A stretch of 64,000 nucleotides of DNA from Proteles cristata cristata (taxonomy: Eukaryota > Chordata > Mammalia > Carnivora > Hyaenidae), in contig JAESUZ010000756.1 of assembly GCA_017311185.1 (NCBI GenBank), forward strand, positions 1,488,001 through 1,552,000, in the 5' to 3' direction. The notes under the pieces were generated by a model. The model made no database searches, had not been told where the DNA came from, and saw only the letters and a list, made by a program, of their open reading frames with translations. The position numbers and the translations under genes are program-made. Below are positions 48,620 through 60,433 of the stretch, in pieces. Positions within the stretch are counted from its first letter, which is position 1. Every line of letters begins with the position of its first letter.

Positions 48620-48860
48620 ATTTTTTTTAATATTTATTTATTTATTTATTAAATGATTATTTTTGAGAGGGAGACAGAGACAGAGCATGAGCAGGGGAGG
48701 AGCAGAGAGAGAGGAAGAAAGAGGGAGACACAGAATCTGAAGCAGGCTTCAGGCTCTGAGCTGTCAGCACAGAGCACGACGCAGGGCTCGAACCCACAAA
48801 CCGTGAGATCAGGACTGAGCTGAAGCCGGATGCTTAACCCACTGAGCCACCCAGGTGCCC
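48620..48860 (-). mobile_element. Can-SINE, antisense
   Basis: ATTTATTTATTTATTAAATG, GAGAGGGAGACAGAGACAGA and CCACCCAGGTGCCCC identify it. The target duplication CTATATCATGGCTTT / CTATATCATTGCTTT is at 48605-48619 and 48861-48875. Confidence 0.95.
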
Positions 48861-48875
48861 CTATATCATTGCTTT

Positions 48876-50050
48876 CTAATGATGCATTAGAATTTCTGTC
48901 ATTACTGATGGTTTAGGAAGAGTTCTTTGGGACTTGATCTAGCTGCTTGATCAGAGTGATATTTCTGGAATGAGGCAAACACTAGTGTGTATAAGTAAGA
49001 AAATCAGCAATACCACCAGCTGCTTTAGGTGTCTCAGATAAATCACCTAACTTTTTGTGATCTCAGGTTCCAGATGTGTCCAGTGGGAATAATCAGATCT
49101 GCCTTAAATGCCACACAGGATTGTTTTCATGCTCTAAACAATTCTGGTGTTATGGGTTTGGAATTAGACTGAGATTTACTTAGACCCTCTTACTAATCAC
49201 TCTGTGATATTGAGCAAGGTAGGAATCTCTTTAAGCCTCAGTTCCTCGTCTGTAAAATGAGAATTAATGGCAATTTAATGAGAGACTGCCTGTAAAGCCC
49301 ACTTGTAATTCTGGTGATGGTGACGATTTGGTAAGTTGTCCTGGAACGGTTTTTTGATGCAGTCCAGCAATACTGGGAAGGTGATCTGGCCCCATTAGAG
49401 CTAGAACGTTCCTCCATCTCTTCCACCTTCATGCTGCAGATAGACCAGGGAGTTGCAGAGCAGCGACCGAATTAGGTTTTCTTTTTCTTCCACTTTTGTT
49501 GTGTTGCTCTCAGGCATTGGTTCATTCTAGTCCAGCCCCCCCGCCGCCCCCCCACCCCGTCATTTCACAAAGGAAGAAACTTTCTTCTCGGGTAGATTGC
49601 TTGTTTTACCTTAAAAGATCGCCCGCTGAGCTCTGGACGGCACTGGATCAATAGAAGATCCTAAGACTTTGAGCCAAAGATCTCCGAGAGTTCTACACAA
49701 AAATATAGTGTGATAGGATAGAATTGTACGTAGATTATGAGACGAAAAATTTTCTCAAGAGTCTAGGTAGGAGTTAAGATGTCCTATTTCTTTAACATGA
49801 ACTTTTTCTCTCTCAGTCCTTGAAAATACATTTATCGTATTTCTCTCTGTTCTTAACATAATTAAATTACATAGGTACCAGTTATCCCCCTTGAATATTC
49901 CATTTCACGAAACACTAACAGTAAGAAATGGGGAATGTTCTTGTTTCATTTGCCTTTAAAAGTGCCCCCCCTTTTCTTCTCCAGAGTTCGTGTTATCATT
50001 GGAGACGCAAGTTGCCATTTCCTTACAGATTGTTCATTTATTTCTTTCAG
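48876..50050. other. ZBTB2: ZBTB2 intron 2, distal part with a MIR
   Basis: A MIR lies at about 49150-49300 (GTGATATTGAGCAAGGTAGG, CGTCTGTAAAATGAG). The intron ends in a pyrimidine tract and TTTCTTTCAG before 50051. Confidence 0.7.
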
Positions 50051-51422
50051 TGAGTGTGTCCGTTTGAAACCAACTGACATACAGCCAGATATTTTCAGCT
50101 ATCTCCTGCATCTGATGTACACTGGAAAGATGGCGCCTCAACTGATTGATCCCGTTCGGTTGGAACAGGGGATCAAGTTCCTGCACGCCTACCCACTGAT
50201 CCAGGAAGCTAGCCTGGCCAGCCAAGGAGCCTTTTCTCATCCCGACCAAGTTTTCCCGCTGGCCTCTTCCTTGTACGGCATTCAGATCGCAGATCATCAG
50301 CTGAGACAAGCCACCAAGATTGCTGTGGCCCCCGAGAAGCTGGGGCGAGAGCCACGGCCTCAGACGTCCAGGATGAGCCAGGAGCAGGTGTCCGAGGCCC
50401 CGCCGCTCTCCCAGCTGACATCCAACCTGGCCCAGGCGAATCGGACACACCTAACCCCCTCGGACCCGCTGCAGACCTCGCTGTCTCCGGAACTCGTTTC
50501 CACTCCCGTGCCTCCCCCAGCCCCCGGGGAGGAGACCAACCTGGAGGCCTCCTCCTCCGACGAACAGCCCGCGTCCCTCACCATAGCGCACGTCAAGCCG
50601 AGCATCATGAAGAGGAACGGGAGCTTCCCCAAGTACTACGCCTGCCACCTGTGCGGACGGCGCTTCACCCTCCGCAGCAGTTTGCGGGAACACCTCCAGA
50701 TCCACACCGGGGTCCCTTTCCCAGCCAGCCAGCCAGGAGAAAGCCGCGTGCCCCTGTCGCTTTGCAGCAACGCAGGCGACCTGGGGAAGGACGCCCTGGA
50801 CGTGCCTGAGGCTGGGATGATAAGCGACAGCGAGCTGCAGCACATCTCCGACTCTCCGATCATCGACGGGCAGCAGCACTCGGAGACGCCCCCACCCTCG
50901 GACATCGCGGACATTGACAACTTAGAGCAGGCGGACCAAGAGCGGGAAGTCAAGAGGCGCAAGTACGAGTGCACGATCTGCGGCCGCAAGTTCATCCAGA
51001 AGAGCCACTGGAGGGAGCACATGTACATACACACCGGGAAGCCTTTCAAATGCAGCACTTGTGACAAGAGTTTTTGCAGGGCCAACCAGGCCGCCCGGCA
51101 CGTGTGCCTCAATCAGAGCATCGACACGTACACCATGGTGGACAAACAGACGCTGGAGCTCTGCACGTTCGAGGAGGGGAGTCAGATGGACAACATGTTG
51201 GTGCAAACCAATAAACCCTACAAATGCAACTTGTGTGACAAAACATTCTCGACTCCCAATGAGGTTGTGAAACATTCCTGCCAAACCCAGAACTCGGACG
51301 TTTTCGCCCTGGACGAGGGGCGGTCCATCCTCCTGGGCAGTGGGGACGCAGAAGTAACGGAACCTGACCACCCAGTGTTAGCGTCCATCAAAAAGGAACA
51401 GGAAACAGTGTTGTTAGACTGA
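50051..51422 (+). CDS. ZBTB2: ZBTB2 coding exon 3 (BTB end, zinc fingers, stop)
   Basis: The first base completes Ser58. The exon runs 1,372 bases to TGA at 51420-51422, so the joined protein is 514 residues, the same as the human protein. Residues 59-89 (ECVRLKPTDIQPDIFSYLLH..) finish the BTB domain. A polar, Ser/Pro-rich linker follows. Finger 1 is C2H2 with C256, C259, H272 and H276. Finger 2 is C2H2 with C365, C368, H381 and H385. Two more finger-like units use C392, C395, H408, C410 and C450, C453, H466, C468 (C2HC, with only one residue before the last Cys). A basic KRRK (359-362) may be a nuclear signal. IKKE at 504-507 fits a SUMO site. The ORF continues upstream of 50051 into intron, which is not coding. 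The CpG-rich middle of the exon gives many spurious reverse-strand frames. Confidence 0.98.
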
Positions 51423-52812
51423 ATGTACCCCATCTTTTTAAAAACTGTCATTTTTACAGAGACTGTCCCCTATCCCTTGCCCCAGTTCAGAACCTTAGCT
51501 CTCCGTGGCATGATACAACCAGGTCCCTGTGCCCTGTGTCCTCTCTGCCCACCCCGACCCCAGCCCTTCCTCCGTAAAGGCTTTGTGCATTATAAACCTG
51601 GAACATGTTTACTTTAATTCAGGGGATGTTGAAAAGATAATGGTCAGTAGTACTTATAAACTCAAATAGATTTTGAGACGTTTTAGGTGATTTAAAAGTC
51701 AACTCGGAACTAATGAAGGGTACGTTAACAAAACACAACAACTAGAATGCAATTTGGTAAGCTAAAAATTATGAATTTCCCTGGGTAAGAAGTCTTCCTT
51801 CTCAGAAAGTGTCAGAAAATACAGCACGCTTCTTAGAGCTGCAGCTGGGCTCTGTACTATGCAAAATCTAGAAGGTGTGGGGGAAACTTTAAGCCCAAGA
51901 AAACGCTCTTAGTATTTACTCTCCAGGTGTCTTATTTCACAATGCATCCTTTGAGATTATGTCCAGTCAAGAAAAAAAATCATTAGTTAAGAAATCTACT
52001 TGAACAGAACACAAAAGAAAAAAAGTAATAATGTGATGGCAATCTTAATTTTTGGACAGAACATGACAAAGCTGTGAGTTGCGTGTGTTTCTAAGAGAAA
52101 ACGTGTGGGCATTTGCTATAAACAGGTGAATTAATGCACGTGTCTTAGCGAATTACTGGCTTCTTTCAAAGCTGAGCGAGTAACAAAACTCTGTTTTAGT
52201 TTCCGACAAAACTGTTGGTTGCAATAGATTGTCTTTCTGAACAGAGAATGACATGCCATTCCCGCAGTTGCCAGTGTTAAATTTGTTATAACACCAAGCC
52301 AGCTGCTTCCGATCAGTGTATGCGCACAGGACAAAGGACGCAGGAACGTGCATCTTAAGAGGCGAAGTTGTAAGCAAAGCGTGTTGTAACTTTCATGACT
52401 TGGAAAGCTAATGCTAATAGTTTACTGGCAACATTCATTGAAGCATCAAAAATGGCAAAGAAAAATCAGGACAAAAACACCTAATTGCCGTTTTGGGGGG
52501 GGGGAAACGATTTTGATATTAGTCTCCACTTTTTTTTTTTTAAAACACCTGAGATTTCCAACATTGGCCCGAAAGCAGTAAAGTGTGTCCATGAATCTTT
52601 CCTTAGGCCAATAACAGAATGGTGTGAGAGGGCTAAGCAGGAGCCAGAAATAAGGACCGAAGGGGAAAGGGAAAAAGAGTTCATAGCTATGCTGTACGTA
52701 TCTGTTAAAAACTGAATATCCCGTCATCCTGTTTCATGTATAGTTGAGTTCTCAGATTTGTAAGTTTTTATACATACTTTCACGGAATAAACATTTAATT
52801 AAATGAGTATTT
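51423..52812 (+). other. ZBTB2: ZBTB2 3' UTR
   Basis: About 1.4 kb without any transposon insertion leads to AATAAA at 52786-52791, with a GT-rich stretch (TCTGGGTGTTACTCC) about 30 bases after it. Insertion-free sequence fits a transcribed, constrained UTR. Exact cleavage is inferred. Confidence 0.75.
52786..52791 (+). terminator. ZBTB2: ZBTB2 poly(A) signal
   Basis: A canonical AATAAA in the context CACGGAATAAACATTTAATT, followed by GT-rich sequence. No earlier canonical hexamer in the UTR was noticed. Confidence 0.75.
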
Positions 52813-53338
52813 TATTTTATCTGGGTGTTACTCCATCTGCCCAGAAAGATGCAGGAAGGAGAGGTAGATGCCATCTCCTGGCTGCATCTCTCTGTCTGCA
52901 GAACCGTGGATGGGTCCCTTACTTGAGTGGCATCTTCCACATCCGTAAAACGAAGACCGTGACAACTGCCGGATCGTCACTTTGTGGGAATCAGATAGGT
53001 CAACTGTATCCGAAAGTGCTATGGACAGTCCAGCCTTGGCCAAGAATGGATCTGGAGGGTATCCCGCCCAACTTTCACAAGGAAGAAAAAAGACACCAAG
53101 AGGTGTTTACCTAAAAATGACACGAATTCGTGCTGTGTAAACCTAGATTCTTAAACATTGAGAAGCTTCTGGTTTCATCTGTGTGTTTAGACTATATTCA
53201 CATCTGATTGAAGTGAGAGTCTTGTGCCAAGTTAACTTCTCTGAGTGTCTGTGGAATGGGAAATCCAGGCACGCCTCACAGCCCTCCACAGCCCTCCAGG
53301 CAGCCTCGAAGAGACAGGGGATGTGGCCAGAGGCTCAC

Positions 53339-53549
53339 TTTTTTTTTTTTTTTAATGTTTTATTTATTTCTGAGAGAGAGACCGCATGAGCAGGGAAGGG
53401 TCAGAGAGAGAGGGAGACACAGAATCCGAAACAGGCTCCAGGCTCTGAGCTCGTCAGCCAGAGCCCGATGCGGGGCTCGAACCCCAGAACCACGAGATCA
53501 TGACCTGAGCCGAAGTTGGACTCTTAACCGACTGAGCCACCTAGGGGCC
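53339..53549 (-). mobile_element. Can-SINE, antisense
   Basis: T-run, AATGTTTTATTTATTTCTGA, GGGGCTCGAACCCC and CCACCTAGGGGCCCC are present. The target duplication CCAGAGGCTC is at 53327-53336 and 53550-53559. The insertion is about 550 bases after the ZBTB2 poly(A) signal. Confidence 0.94.
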
Positions 53550-53559
53550 CCAGAGGCTC

Positions 53560-54109
53560 TTAAAGAGCAGAAAGTCATGGGAATCATGAGGGAGCTGGTG
53601 GGTGAAGAGTGAGGGTAAGATGCCAGTCAGCCCCAGCTCACTTTCTGCAAGTTGGCGGAGGCGGAAGGGCAGGAATCGTGTTCAGCTATTTATTATAAGT
53701 GCGGGACAGGGCCTCTGAAGCATCAGCTAGTGGCCATCTCCCCTGGGCCAGTTCCCTCCATACCTTAGAATGTTCCATGGCTATTTAATCCCAAGAGGTT
53801 ATAAATTTAACAATTTTCTTAATTTTTGATGGTACTAATTTAAACAAGCTTTGCAAATTTCAGTTGGTGATGTTATCAATCTGAGCACCTTAAAGTTCAG
53901 GAGGAATTTAAGCTGTCACTCTCCACGTTCTAGCCCCTATTAACACTCGCGGTCCTATTACTTTTCCTTTCATAGGGGAAACAATTAAAAGTGACCCTTT
54001 CAACATATCGAGCTAAAAAATCAATTTGTAAAGTATTCTAGGATTTGACTCTACCGTGAGAAATATGGCTGTAATAGGAAGAAAGCATTGCCATTGAAAG
54101 GTATTTGTT
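53560..54109. other. Intergenic, nothing recognised
   Basis: About 550 bases of unique-looking sequence downstream of ZBTB2. No exon or named repeat is seen. Confidence 0.5.
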
Positions 54110-54277
54110 GGGGCACCTAGGTGCCTCAGTTGGTTAAGTGACTTCTGATTTCAGCTCAGGTCATGAGATGGAGAGCCACATTGAGTTCCACACTGGGTGT
54201 GAAGGCTGCTTAAGATTCTCTCTCGCCCTCTCCCTCTGCCCCACCCCTGCTTCTGTGCACTCTCTCTCAAAAAAATT
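54110..54277 (+). mobile_element. Can-SINE, sense, diverged
   Basis: GGGGCACCTAGGTGCCTCAG and TTCCACACTGGGTGTGAAGG with a short CTCTCTCTC and A-run mark an older copy. The tRNA part lacks the TCTCG..GTTCG segment. Confidence 0.85.
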
Positions 54278-54427
54278 GTTAATTATTTCCCAATAAAACT
54301 GGAAATATATATATACATATATAAAGCAGCTTTGGATAATGATGTAAGAATGGAGGGTGGAGTGGACCCCAAATCTCCTTTTTAAAGTCACAGGGGACAC
54401 CTGGCTGGCTCAGTCAGTAGAGCGTAT

Positions 54428-54432
<5 letters not shown>

Positions 54433-54498
<66 letters not shown>
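54433..54498. repeat. (TA)n microsatellite at the L1 tail
   Basis: Nearly 60 bases of pure alternating TA end in ACACACA. It lies exactly where the L1 poly(A)/poly(T) tail should be, so it probably grew from that tail. Confidence 0.95.
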
Positions 54499-55058
54499 AT
54501 TTACTGTCAAGTTAGCTAACATATAGTGCATATAGTGTGCTCTTGGCTTCGGGAGTAAATTCCTGTTGAGTCATCACTTACATTCAACACCCACTACTCA
54601 TCCCAACAAGTGCCTTCCTCAATGCCCATCACCCATTTTTCCCCTCCCACCCCCCATCAACTCTCAATTTGTTCTCTGTATTTAAGACTCTCTTATGGTT
54701 TCCCTCCCTCTCTGTAACTATTTTTTCCCTTCCCACCCCCCCATAGTCTTCTGTTAAGGTTTTCAAATTCCACAAGAGTAAAATGATATCTGTCTTTCTC
54801 TGACCTCTGGAGGGTATGGCATAATACCCTTCAGTACCATCCACATTGCTGCAAATAACAAGATTTCATTCGTTTTCATTGCCAAGTAGTATTCTGTTGT
54901 ATATATAAACCACATCTTCTTTATCCATGCATTAGTTGATGGACATTTGGGCTCTTTCCATAATTTGGCTATTGTTGGTAGCGCTACTATACACATTGGG
55001 GTACATGTGCCTCCTATGAATCAGCACTCCTATATCCTTTGGATAAATTCCTAGTAGA
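54499..55058 (-). mobile_element. LINE-1 3' part, antisense, inserted in a SINE
   Basis: TTTACTGTCAAGTTAGCTAA starts the reversed 3' UTR. A reverse-strand frame at 54763-54996 reads PTIAKLWKEPKCPSTNAWI and KKMWFIYTTEYYLAMKTNE, the conserved L1 ORF2 C-terminus. It is 5' truncated at 55058. Confidence 0.92.
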
Positions 55059-55151
55059 AGCACATGACTCTTAATCTCGGGGTTATAAGTTTGAACCCTG
55101 TGTTGGGTATAGAGATTACTTAAAAATGAAATACTTATTTAAAAATGTCAA

Positions 55152-55371
55152 GGGCTCCTGAGTGGCTCAGTAAGTTGGGCATCTGGCTTCGGTTCAGGTC
55201 ATGATCTCACAGTTCATGGATTCAGGCCTCACATCGGGCTCTGTGATGACTGACAGCTCAGAGCCTGGAGCCTGCTTCAGGTTCTGTGTCTCCCTCTCTC
55301 TCTGCTCCTCCCTCACTTGCACTTTGACTCTGCCTTTGTCTCTCTCGAAAATGAATAAACATTTAAAAAAA
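55152..55371 (+). mobile_element. Can-SINE, sense
   Basis: GGGCTCCTGAGTGGCTCAGT, TCATGGATTCAGGCCTC and TCTCTCGAAAATGAATAAAC identify it. It follows the split SINE within 20 bases. Confidence 0.92.
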
Positions 55372-57744
55372 TAAGTCATAGGAACCAGTCACTATTGTTA
55401 TTCATAATCTCTCTAGAAAGAAAGGGAAAGAGTGAGGCATGCATAATGAGCCCTTCATTTCACAATGTCAGGCCCTGGTCATGCATTTCAGGGAAAACAC
55501 TGAACGTCTATATTTAAAAAGATTAATGCTGGGAAGGCTGGTGCACGCGGGGTACTTCCTAAGACTTGGCTGGGAATTATGGCGGGAGCGGGGGAGCCCT
55601 CTTCACTCATTCCTTAGTAATGAATGGGGAGACAAACCTGTTTGTGTGGGGAGTATAGTTTACTGGAATAGAACTCGTTCTTGAGGTTGACGGCATTTTT
55701 AGGACAATTTTCAGAATCCTCAAAATACTTCAATTTCATTTTGCTTTGCTTTAGCTCTTCATTTTGGTCTGGGACAAATGATTCCTGTACATCACTTGGA
55801 GGTAAGCAATAGAGTTAATCTCAAAAATCTTTCAGCAAATAAAAAACCAATTATCTTAGACAGATCAATTAATCTGCCTTTTCTCAAACTAGCTCCTTCA
55901 ACACAACCGGAGAATATCCACTAAACTGTGAATAGCCCTCAAAATAAAAAGTAGACTCAGAATATTTAATGTGAAAAAAAATGGACCAGGATGAAATGAT
56001 ATTCTGTGGTTTCAAGACCTCAGATCGAAATACTTCCAAACATAAAACACAGTTATTTTTGACCCAAGCTTGTGCTATTCTCTGGAAAATACGTAATGAC
56101 CTGTCCGGCATAAATTCCCCGATGGTCTATGAAGATCACTCCTTGTGAAGAACACATTATCCATGGAAGGGCTGAGTCAGGGGAAGTGAGATCCTGAACA
56201 GGGTGTGTGCCCAATGCTTTCATGGACTCCCAACCATCCTGACAGGCATGTGTGCTGTTTCTATAGGTGAGGAAATTGAGGCCCAAAGAAATTAAGTAAC
56301 CTCTCTGAGGTTATCCAATCAGATAGAGACAGCCAGGATTCAAACCCCCATGGGGCTCACTCAAAAAGCAAAATGCTCTTTCTTCTGCCCCAGGGATGGT
56401 CTACACCTAACATGCACCTTTGACCAACCAGCCCTTAGCAATTGACAAGTCCTGTATTGTTGTAATTGACAAGCCTTTGATTCAGCAAAAAGCAAGAAAC
56501 ACAAAGCAAGGCTTTTCTTGTTCACCTGACCTACTTTTTTGCGTTTGGTTTCATACCTAGGTTTGTCTGAATTATATTACTAGTGGGGGGGGAAAGATAT
56601 TTTCCCAAATGTGCAAACATTTCTATGGCCTAGAAGCATTGTGGGGGGGGGGGAGGGAGTGCCAGGAGCAGGGAAGGGAGAGCTTTTTTACCTGTTAACC
56701 TATTTGTTCTGCTATTGAGGTAATTAACTGAAATCCATCCTATAGCCTTGTTTTACTGCAGGTCCCCAAACCAGCACATCAGAATCTTGTGGAGGGCTTG
56801 ATAAAACAGACTGCTTACACACAGCATCGGCCTCAGTCGATTTAGAATCAGGCCCAAGAATCTGCATTTCTAACAGGTTCCCAGATGAGATGAAGGTGAT
56901 GATGCCAGAGCCACATTTTGAGAACTGCAGCATCATTTTATCATTTCTGCTATGTTACTGTCCTTCACAGTTCTACTTGCTTCTCAGAATTATAATAACC
57001 CAGGGGAGCTAATAAAGGGCCAGACAAGGATTTGTGACATTTCTAACACCCTTCCTTGAAGCAAAGCACTCCTTAATGAGACATTACACTCTACAGACTG
57101 GTACAGGAGCCCTTAGAAGAAATGTGTGGTCAAGAGGCCATGGGCTTTATTCTAAACCTTCCTGTTCTCATTCTAAATGCCCCTGTAACTTGTGGACACA
57201 GAAAATGAAGCCAAAGTAATCAAATACCTTAAGTACTTTTTGAAGAGGCCACCTAGCTGATCCTCCTTAGTAAAAGAGGCAGGGATCCGGATGAGGAAAC
57301 AAAGTGGTGCTAGATAGCTGGCTAAGGCCACACAACCACGTAGAGGTGAGCACACAGCTCAGGTCTCCGAGGCCACGGCCCTTCCACCACCATCACACAG
57401 CCTGGGAAACTAAGTTTTTAGTCATTTCAATGTATTTCTGTAATTTTTTGTCAGCAAAAGGAAAGGGACTAAAGAATCTTATCTTTGCAGTTAATTGGCG
57501 ATACCCAGAAGCAGATAAAGATGGGGAGACAGGTGGGGGAAGAGAACAGGGAGCCTGTATGATAGAAGGGTCTGGAAGAACCAGGGATTGCCTGAGGATA
57601 CTGCAGGTCTGGTCCCTACCCTCAAGTCTCCCCGGGGAGGTGTGCAGCAGGCCACAAATGCTAAAATGGTGACCGGGAAGAAAGCAAAGAAACGCCGATG
57701 ACACACGAGTGGATGTTTTGTCTCCAAAACAGAGCATGTCTGAG
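55372..57744. other. Intergenic, mostly unique, with a MIR
   Basis: A reversed MIR is readable at about 56255-56350 (GGTGAGGAAATTGAGGCCCA, CCAGGATTCAAACC). G-runs occur near 56584 and 56642. No AKAP12-like or other coding exon was found on either strand. Confidence 0.5.
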
Positions 57745-57957
57745 GGCGCCTGGGGGCCTCAGTCAGTTAAGCACCGTCTCTTGGTTTCAGCTCAGGTTAC
57801 GATCTCACCGTTTGTGAGTTCAAGCTCCGCGTTGGGCTCTGCACTGACAGCGTGGAGTCTGCTTGGGATTCTCTCTCTCCATCTCTCTCTGCCCCACCCT
57901 TTCTTGCGTGCTCTCTCTCCCTCAAAATAAACTTAAAAACTAAAATAAGAAATAAAA
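57745..57957 (+). mobile_element. Can-SINE, sense
   Basis: GGGCGCCTGGGGGCCTCAGT, TTCAAGCTCCGCGTTGGGC and a CTCCCTCAAAATAAACTT tail define it. Confidence 0.9.
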
Positions 57958-58540
57958 AAGAGTAGGTCTGAATAAGATGTATATTCATAACATTTTAGGA
58001 AGATCAGTGTCATTCTTCTGAATCTACCAAAATATTCAAGGAGACAGCAGTCATCAGAAGTCACAACGTTGCCTCTGGTGGACAGTTTTATTAGAATATC
58101 TTTCTCTCCTAATTACTAATACTAATGCAGCGCGGTGCATTTTGCTTTCTGGTTCCTAAAGCACATGCACAACAGGAACATCTTGTGAAGTACGTAGTCC
58201 TACGTTCTGAAATGAGACTGCTGTGACAAGGTAAGAGGAGCCTCGTCTTTCTCAGTCTCCCAACCCAGGTGTGTGCCTGAGATTTGGAGATGCTGCAGGG
58301 GTATGTGGGTCATTCCCCCCCGGCCTGGTGTCTCCAAGAACAGAGAAGGGCCATTGATGTCTCACTGTCCTCAACTCTCTTCTGTTTGAGAGCCGCACAC
58401 ACAGCCTCTGATGCTGCACTTACCCTTGGATAGCTCCTGGGCCTCTCTAATGGAACATTTCCCAAACTGGTTATGTCCTGGCCCCACCCATTTCAGGACT
58501 TGGCTTTGTATCCCAGCCCGTAACCCAGAGACTTCATTCT

Positions 58541-58746
58541 TTTTTTTTTTTTTTTATTTCTAGGAGAGAGAGAGAGACAACATGAGCAGGGGACAGTCAG
58601 AGAGAGAGGCACAGACTCTGAAACAGGCTCCAGGCTCTGAGCTGGCAGTCAGCACAGAGCCCGACGTGGGGCTCGAACCCACAAACCGCGAGATCATGAC
58701 CTAAGCGAAAGTCGGACACTTAACCGACTAAACCACCCAGGTGTCC
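58541..58746 (-). mobile_element. Can-SINE (TCGCTTAGG-type), antisense
   Basis: It holds CCTAAGCGAAAGTCGGAC, the reverse of the diagnostic ACTTTCGCTTAGG, and GGGGCTCGAACCCAC. The target duplication CCCAGAGACTTCATTCTT is at about 58524-58541 and 58747-58764. Confidence 0.96.
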
Positions 58747-58789
58747 CCCAGAGACTTCATTCTTCACCCTACATAGTTCCCATCACAGG

Positions 58790-58975
58790 GACTGAGGTGT
58801 CAGGCCATTGATTCTACCTCCTAATCTCTCTCGATCTCACGCACGGCTCTCCAGTCAAACTGCCATGACTTACCTATCGGCCATTATCAATGCTTGCCTA
58901 GACTATTACACCCACATGGTTGCTAGTCTCCTCCCAAGCTCCGGTCTTTAAGTCTCTAGAAGCTGGAAGCAATTC
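58790..58975 (+). repeat. L2-type LINE fragment
   Basis: GATTCTACCTCCTAATCTCT, then CACGGCTCTCCAGTC and 'GCTTGCCTAGACTATTACAC' is typical ancient L2 sequence, in sense orientation. Confidence 0.65.
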
Positions 58976-59072
58976 TCCAGATGCATTGCATTTTAGGTAG
59001 AAACTCCTTTCTTATCAAGGGCAAGATGACAAGCTTCTACAGCCCCAACACATTAAATTCCAGTAACACCCA

Positions 59073-59277
59073 GAGCACCTGGGTGGCTCTGTCGGTTGAA
59101 CGTCTGACTTCGGTTCAGGTCATGATCTCACAGTACGTGGGTTTGGGCCCCATGTCAGGCTCTGTGCTGACAGCTTGCTCAGAGCCTGGAGCCTGCTTTG
59201 GATTCTGTGTCTTCTTCTCTCTCTGCCCCTCCCCCATTCATCCTGTCTCTCAACAAGAAATAAATTAAAAAAAAAAA
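59073..59277 (+). mobile_element. Can-SINE, sense
   Basis: GAGCACCTGGGTGGCTCTGT, GGTTTGGGCCCCATG and an AAATAAATTAAAAAA tail are present. The target duplication AAATTCCAGTAACACCCA / AAATTCCAGTAGCATCCA flanks it. Confidence 0.94.
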
Positions 59278-59482
59278 TTCCAGTAGCATCCATACCACTG
59301 AAACCAAAAACTCTACAGGGGAATAGAGTGGGACAGTAGCACAAGCCCAGACACTTCCGTGGGAATCACTAACACAAGCGATACTCCACTTCCCTGCTAA
59401 ATCATTTGAAGGATTTCTTAGGACAAATCTCACTCCCTAAAATGGCCAACTGGCCAACTCTGCAATATCATTTCTGGAAAAC

Positions 59483-60402
59483 CTTTCTTTTTCTTTCTTT
59501 TTTTTTTTTTTACAAATAGTTTATTGTCAAATTAGTTTCCACGTAACACCCAGTGCTCATCCCCACGAGTGCCCTCCTCCATGCCCATCCCGCCTCCCCC
59601 CCCACATCCATCAGTCCTCAGTTTTTGTCAGCATTCAAGAGTCTCTCATGGTTTGCCTCTCTCCCTTTCCCCCACCATTTCCACCCTTCTTCTCCCCTTG
59701 GTCCTCTGTTAAGTTCCTCCTAATCCTCCTATACGTGCACACATATGATATTTGTCCTTCTCTGCCTGACTTATTTCGCTCAGCATAACACCCTCAAGGT
59801 CCATCCATGTTGCTACACATGGCCAGATTTCATTGTTTCTCATTGCCATGTAGTATTCCATGGTATAGATAAACCACATCTTCTTGATCCATTCATCTGT
59901 TGATGGACACTTAGGCTCTTTCCATGTTTTAGCTATTGTGGAGAGTGCTGCTATGAACATTGGGGTACATGTGCTCCTAGGCATCAGCATTTCTGTATCC
60001 CTTGGGTAAATTCCTAGCAGTGCTATTGCTGGGTCCTAGGGGAGTTCTATTGTTAGTTTCCTGAGGAACCTCCACACTGTTTTCCAGAGGGGCTGTACCA
60101 GTTTACATTCCCACCAACAGTGTAGGAGGGTGCCCGTTTCTCCACATCCTCGCCAGCATCTAAAGTTCTCTGATTTGCTCATTTTAGCCACTCTGACTGG
60201 CATGAGGTGGTATCTCAGTGTGGTTTTGATTTGTATTTCCCTGATGAGGAGCAATGCTGAGCATCGTTGCATGTGTCTGTTGGCCATCTGGATGTCCTCT
60301 TTGGAGAAGTGTCTGTTCATATCTTCTGCTCATTTCTTCACTGGGTTGTTTGTTTTTCAGGCGTGTAGTTTGGTGAGTTCCTTGTAGATTCTGGATATCA
60401 AC
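59483..60402 (-). mobile_element. LINE-1, antisense, 5' truncated, with target duplication
   Basis: After a CT/T-rich tail, ACAAATAGTTTATTGTCAAA begins the reversed 3' UTR. Reverse-strand frames at 59709-59990 (IAALSTIAKTWKEPKCPS) and 60036-60320 ([20 protein letters not shown]) are clear L1 ORF2 C-terminal sequence, still long and little decayed. The exact target duplication TCTGGAAAAC is at 59473-59482 and 60403-60412. It is a 920-base, 5'-truncated and dead insertion. Confidence 0.96.
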
Positions 60403-60433
60403 TCTGGAAAACGTTTCAAAAGAACACAAATTG

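Larger units (their letters stand above)
54393..55135 (+). mobile_element. Old SINEC element split by an L1
   Basis: The head GGGGACACCTGGCTGGCTCA runs to 54432 and the rest resumes at 55059 with CACATGACTCTTAATCTCGG, GTTTGAACCCTGTGTTGGGT and AGAGATTACTTAAAAATG. The interrupted halves share AGCGTATGACTT and AGCACATGACTCTT, the target duplication of the inserted L1. Confidence 0.85.

Noticed and set aside
49935..50050. Extension of the ZBTB2 exon 3 frame upstream with its own ATG
   Set aside because: The acceptor TTTCTTTCAG at 50041-50050 and the exact 514-codon join to exon 2 show that the upstream part is intron.
50034..51371. Long reverse-strand frames opposite ZBTB2 exon 3
   Set aside because: These are mirror frames of a GC-rich coding exon and show no recognisable protein.
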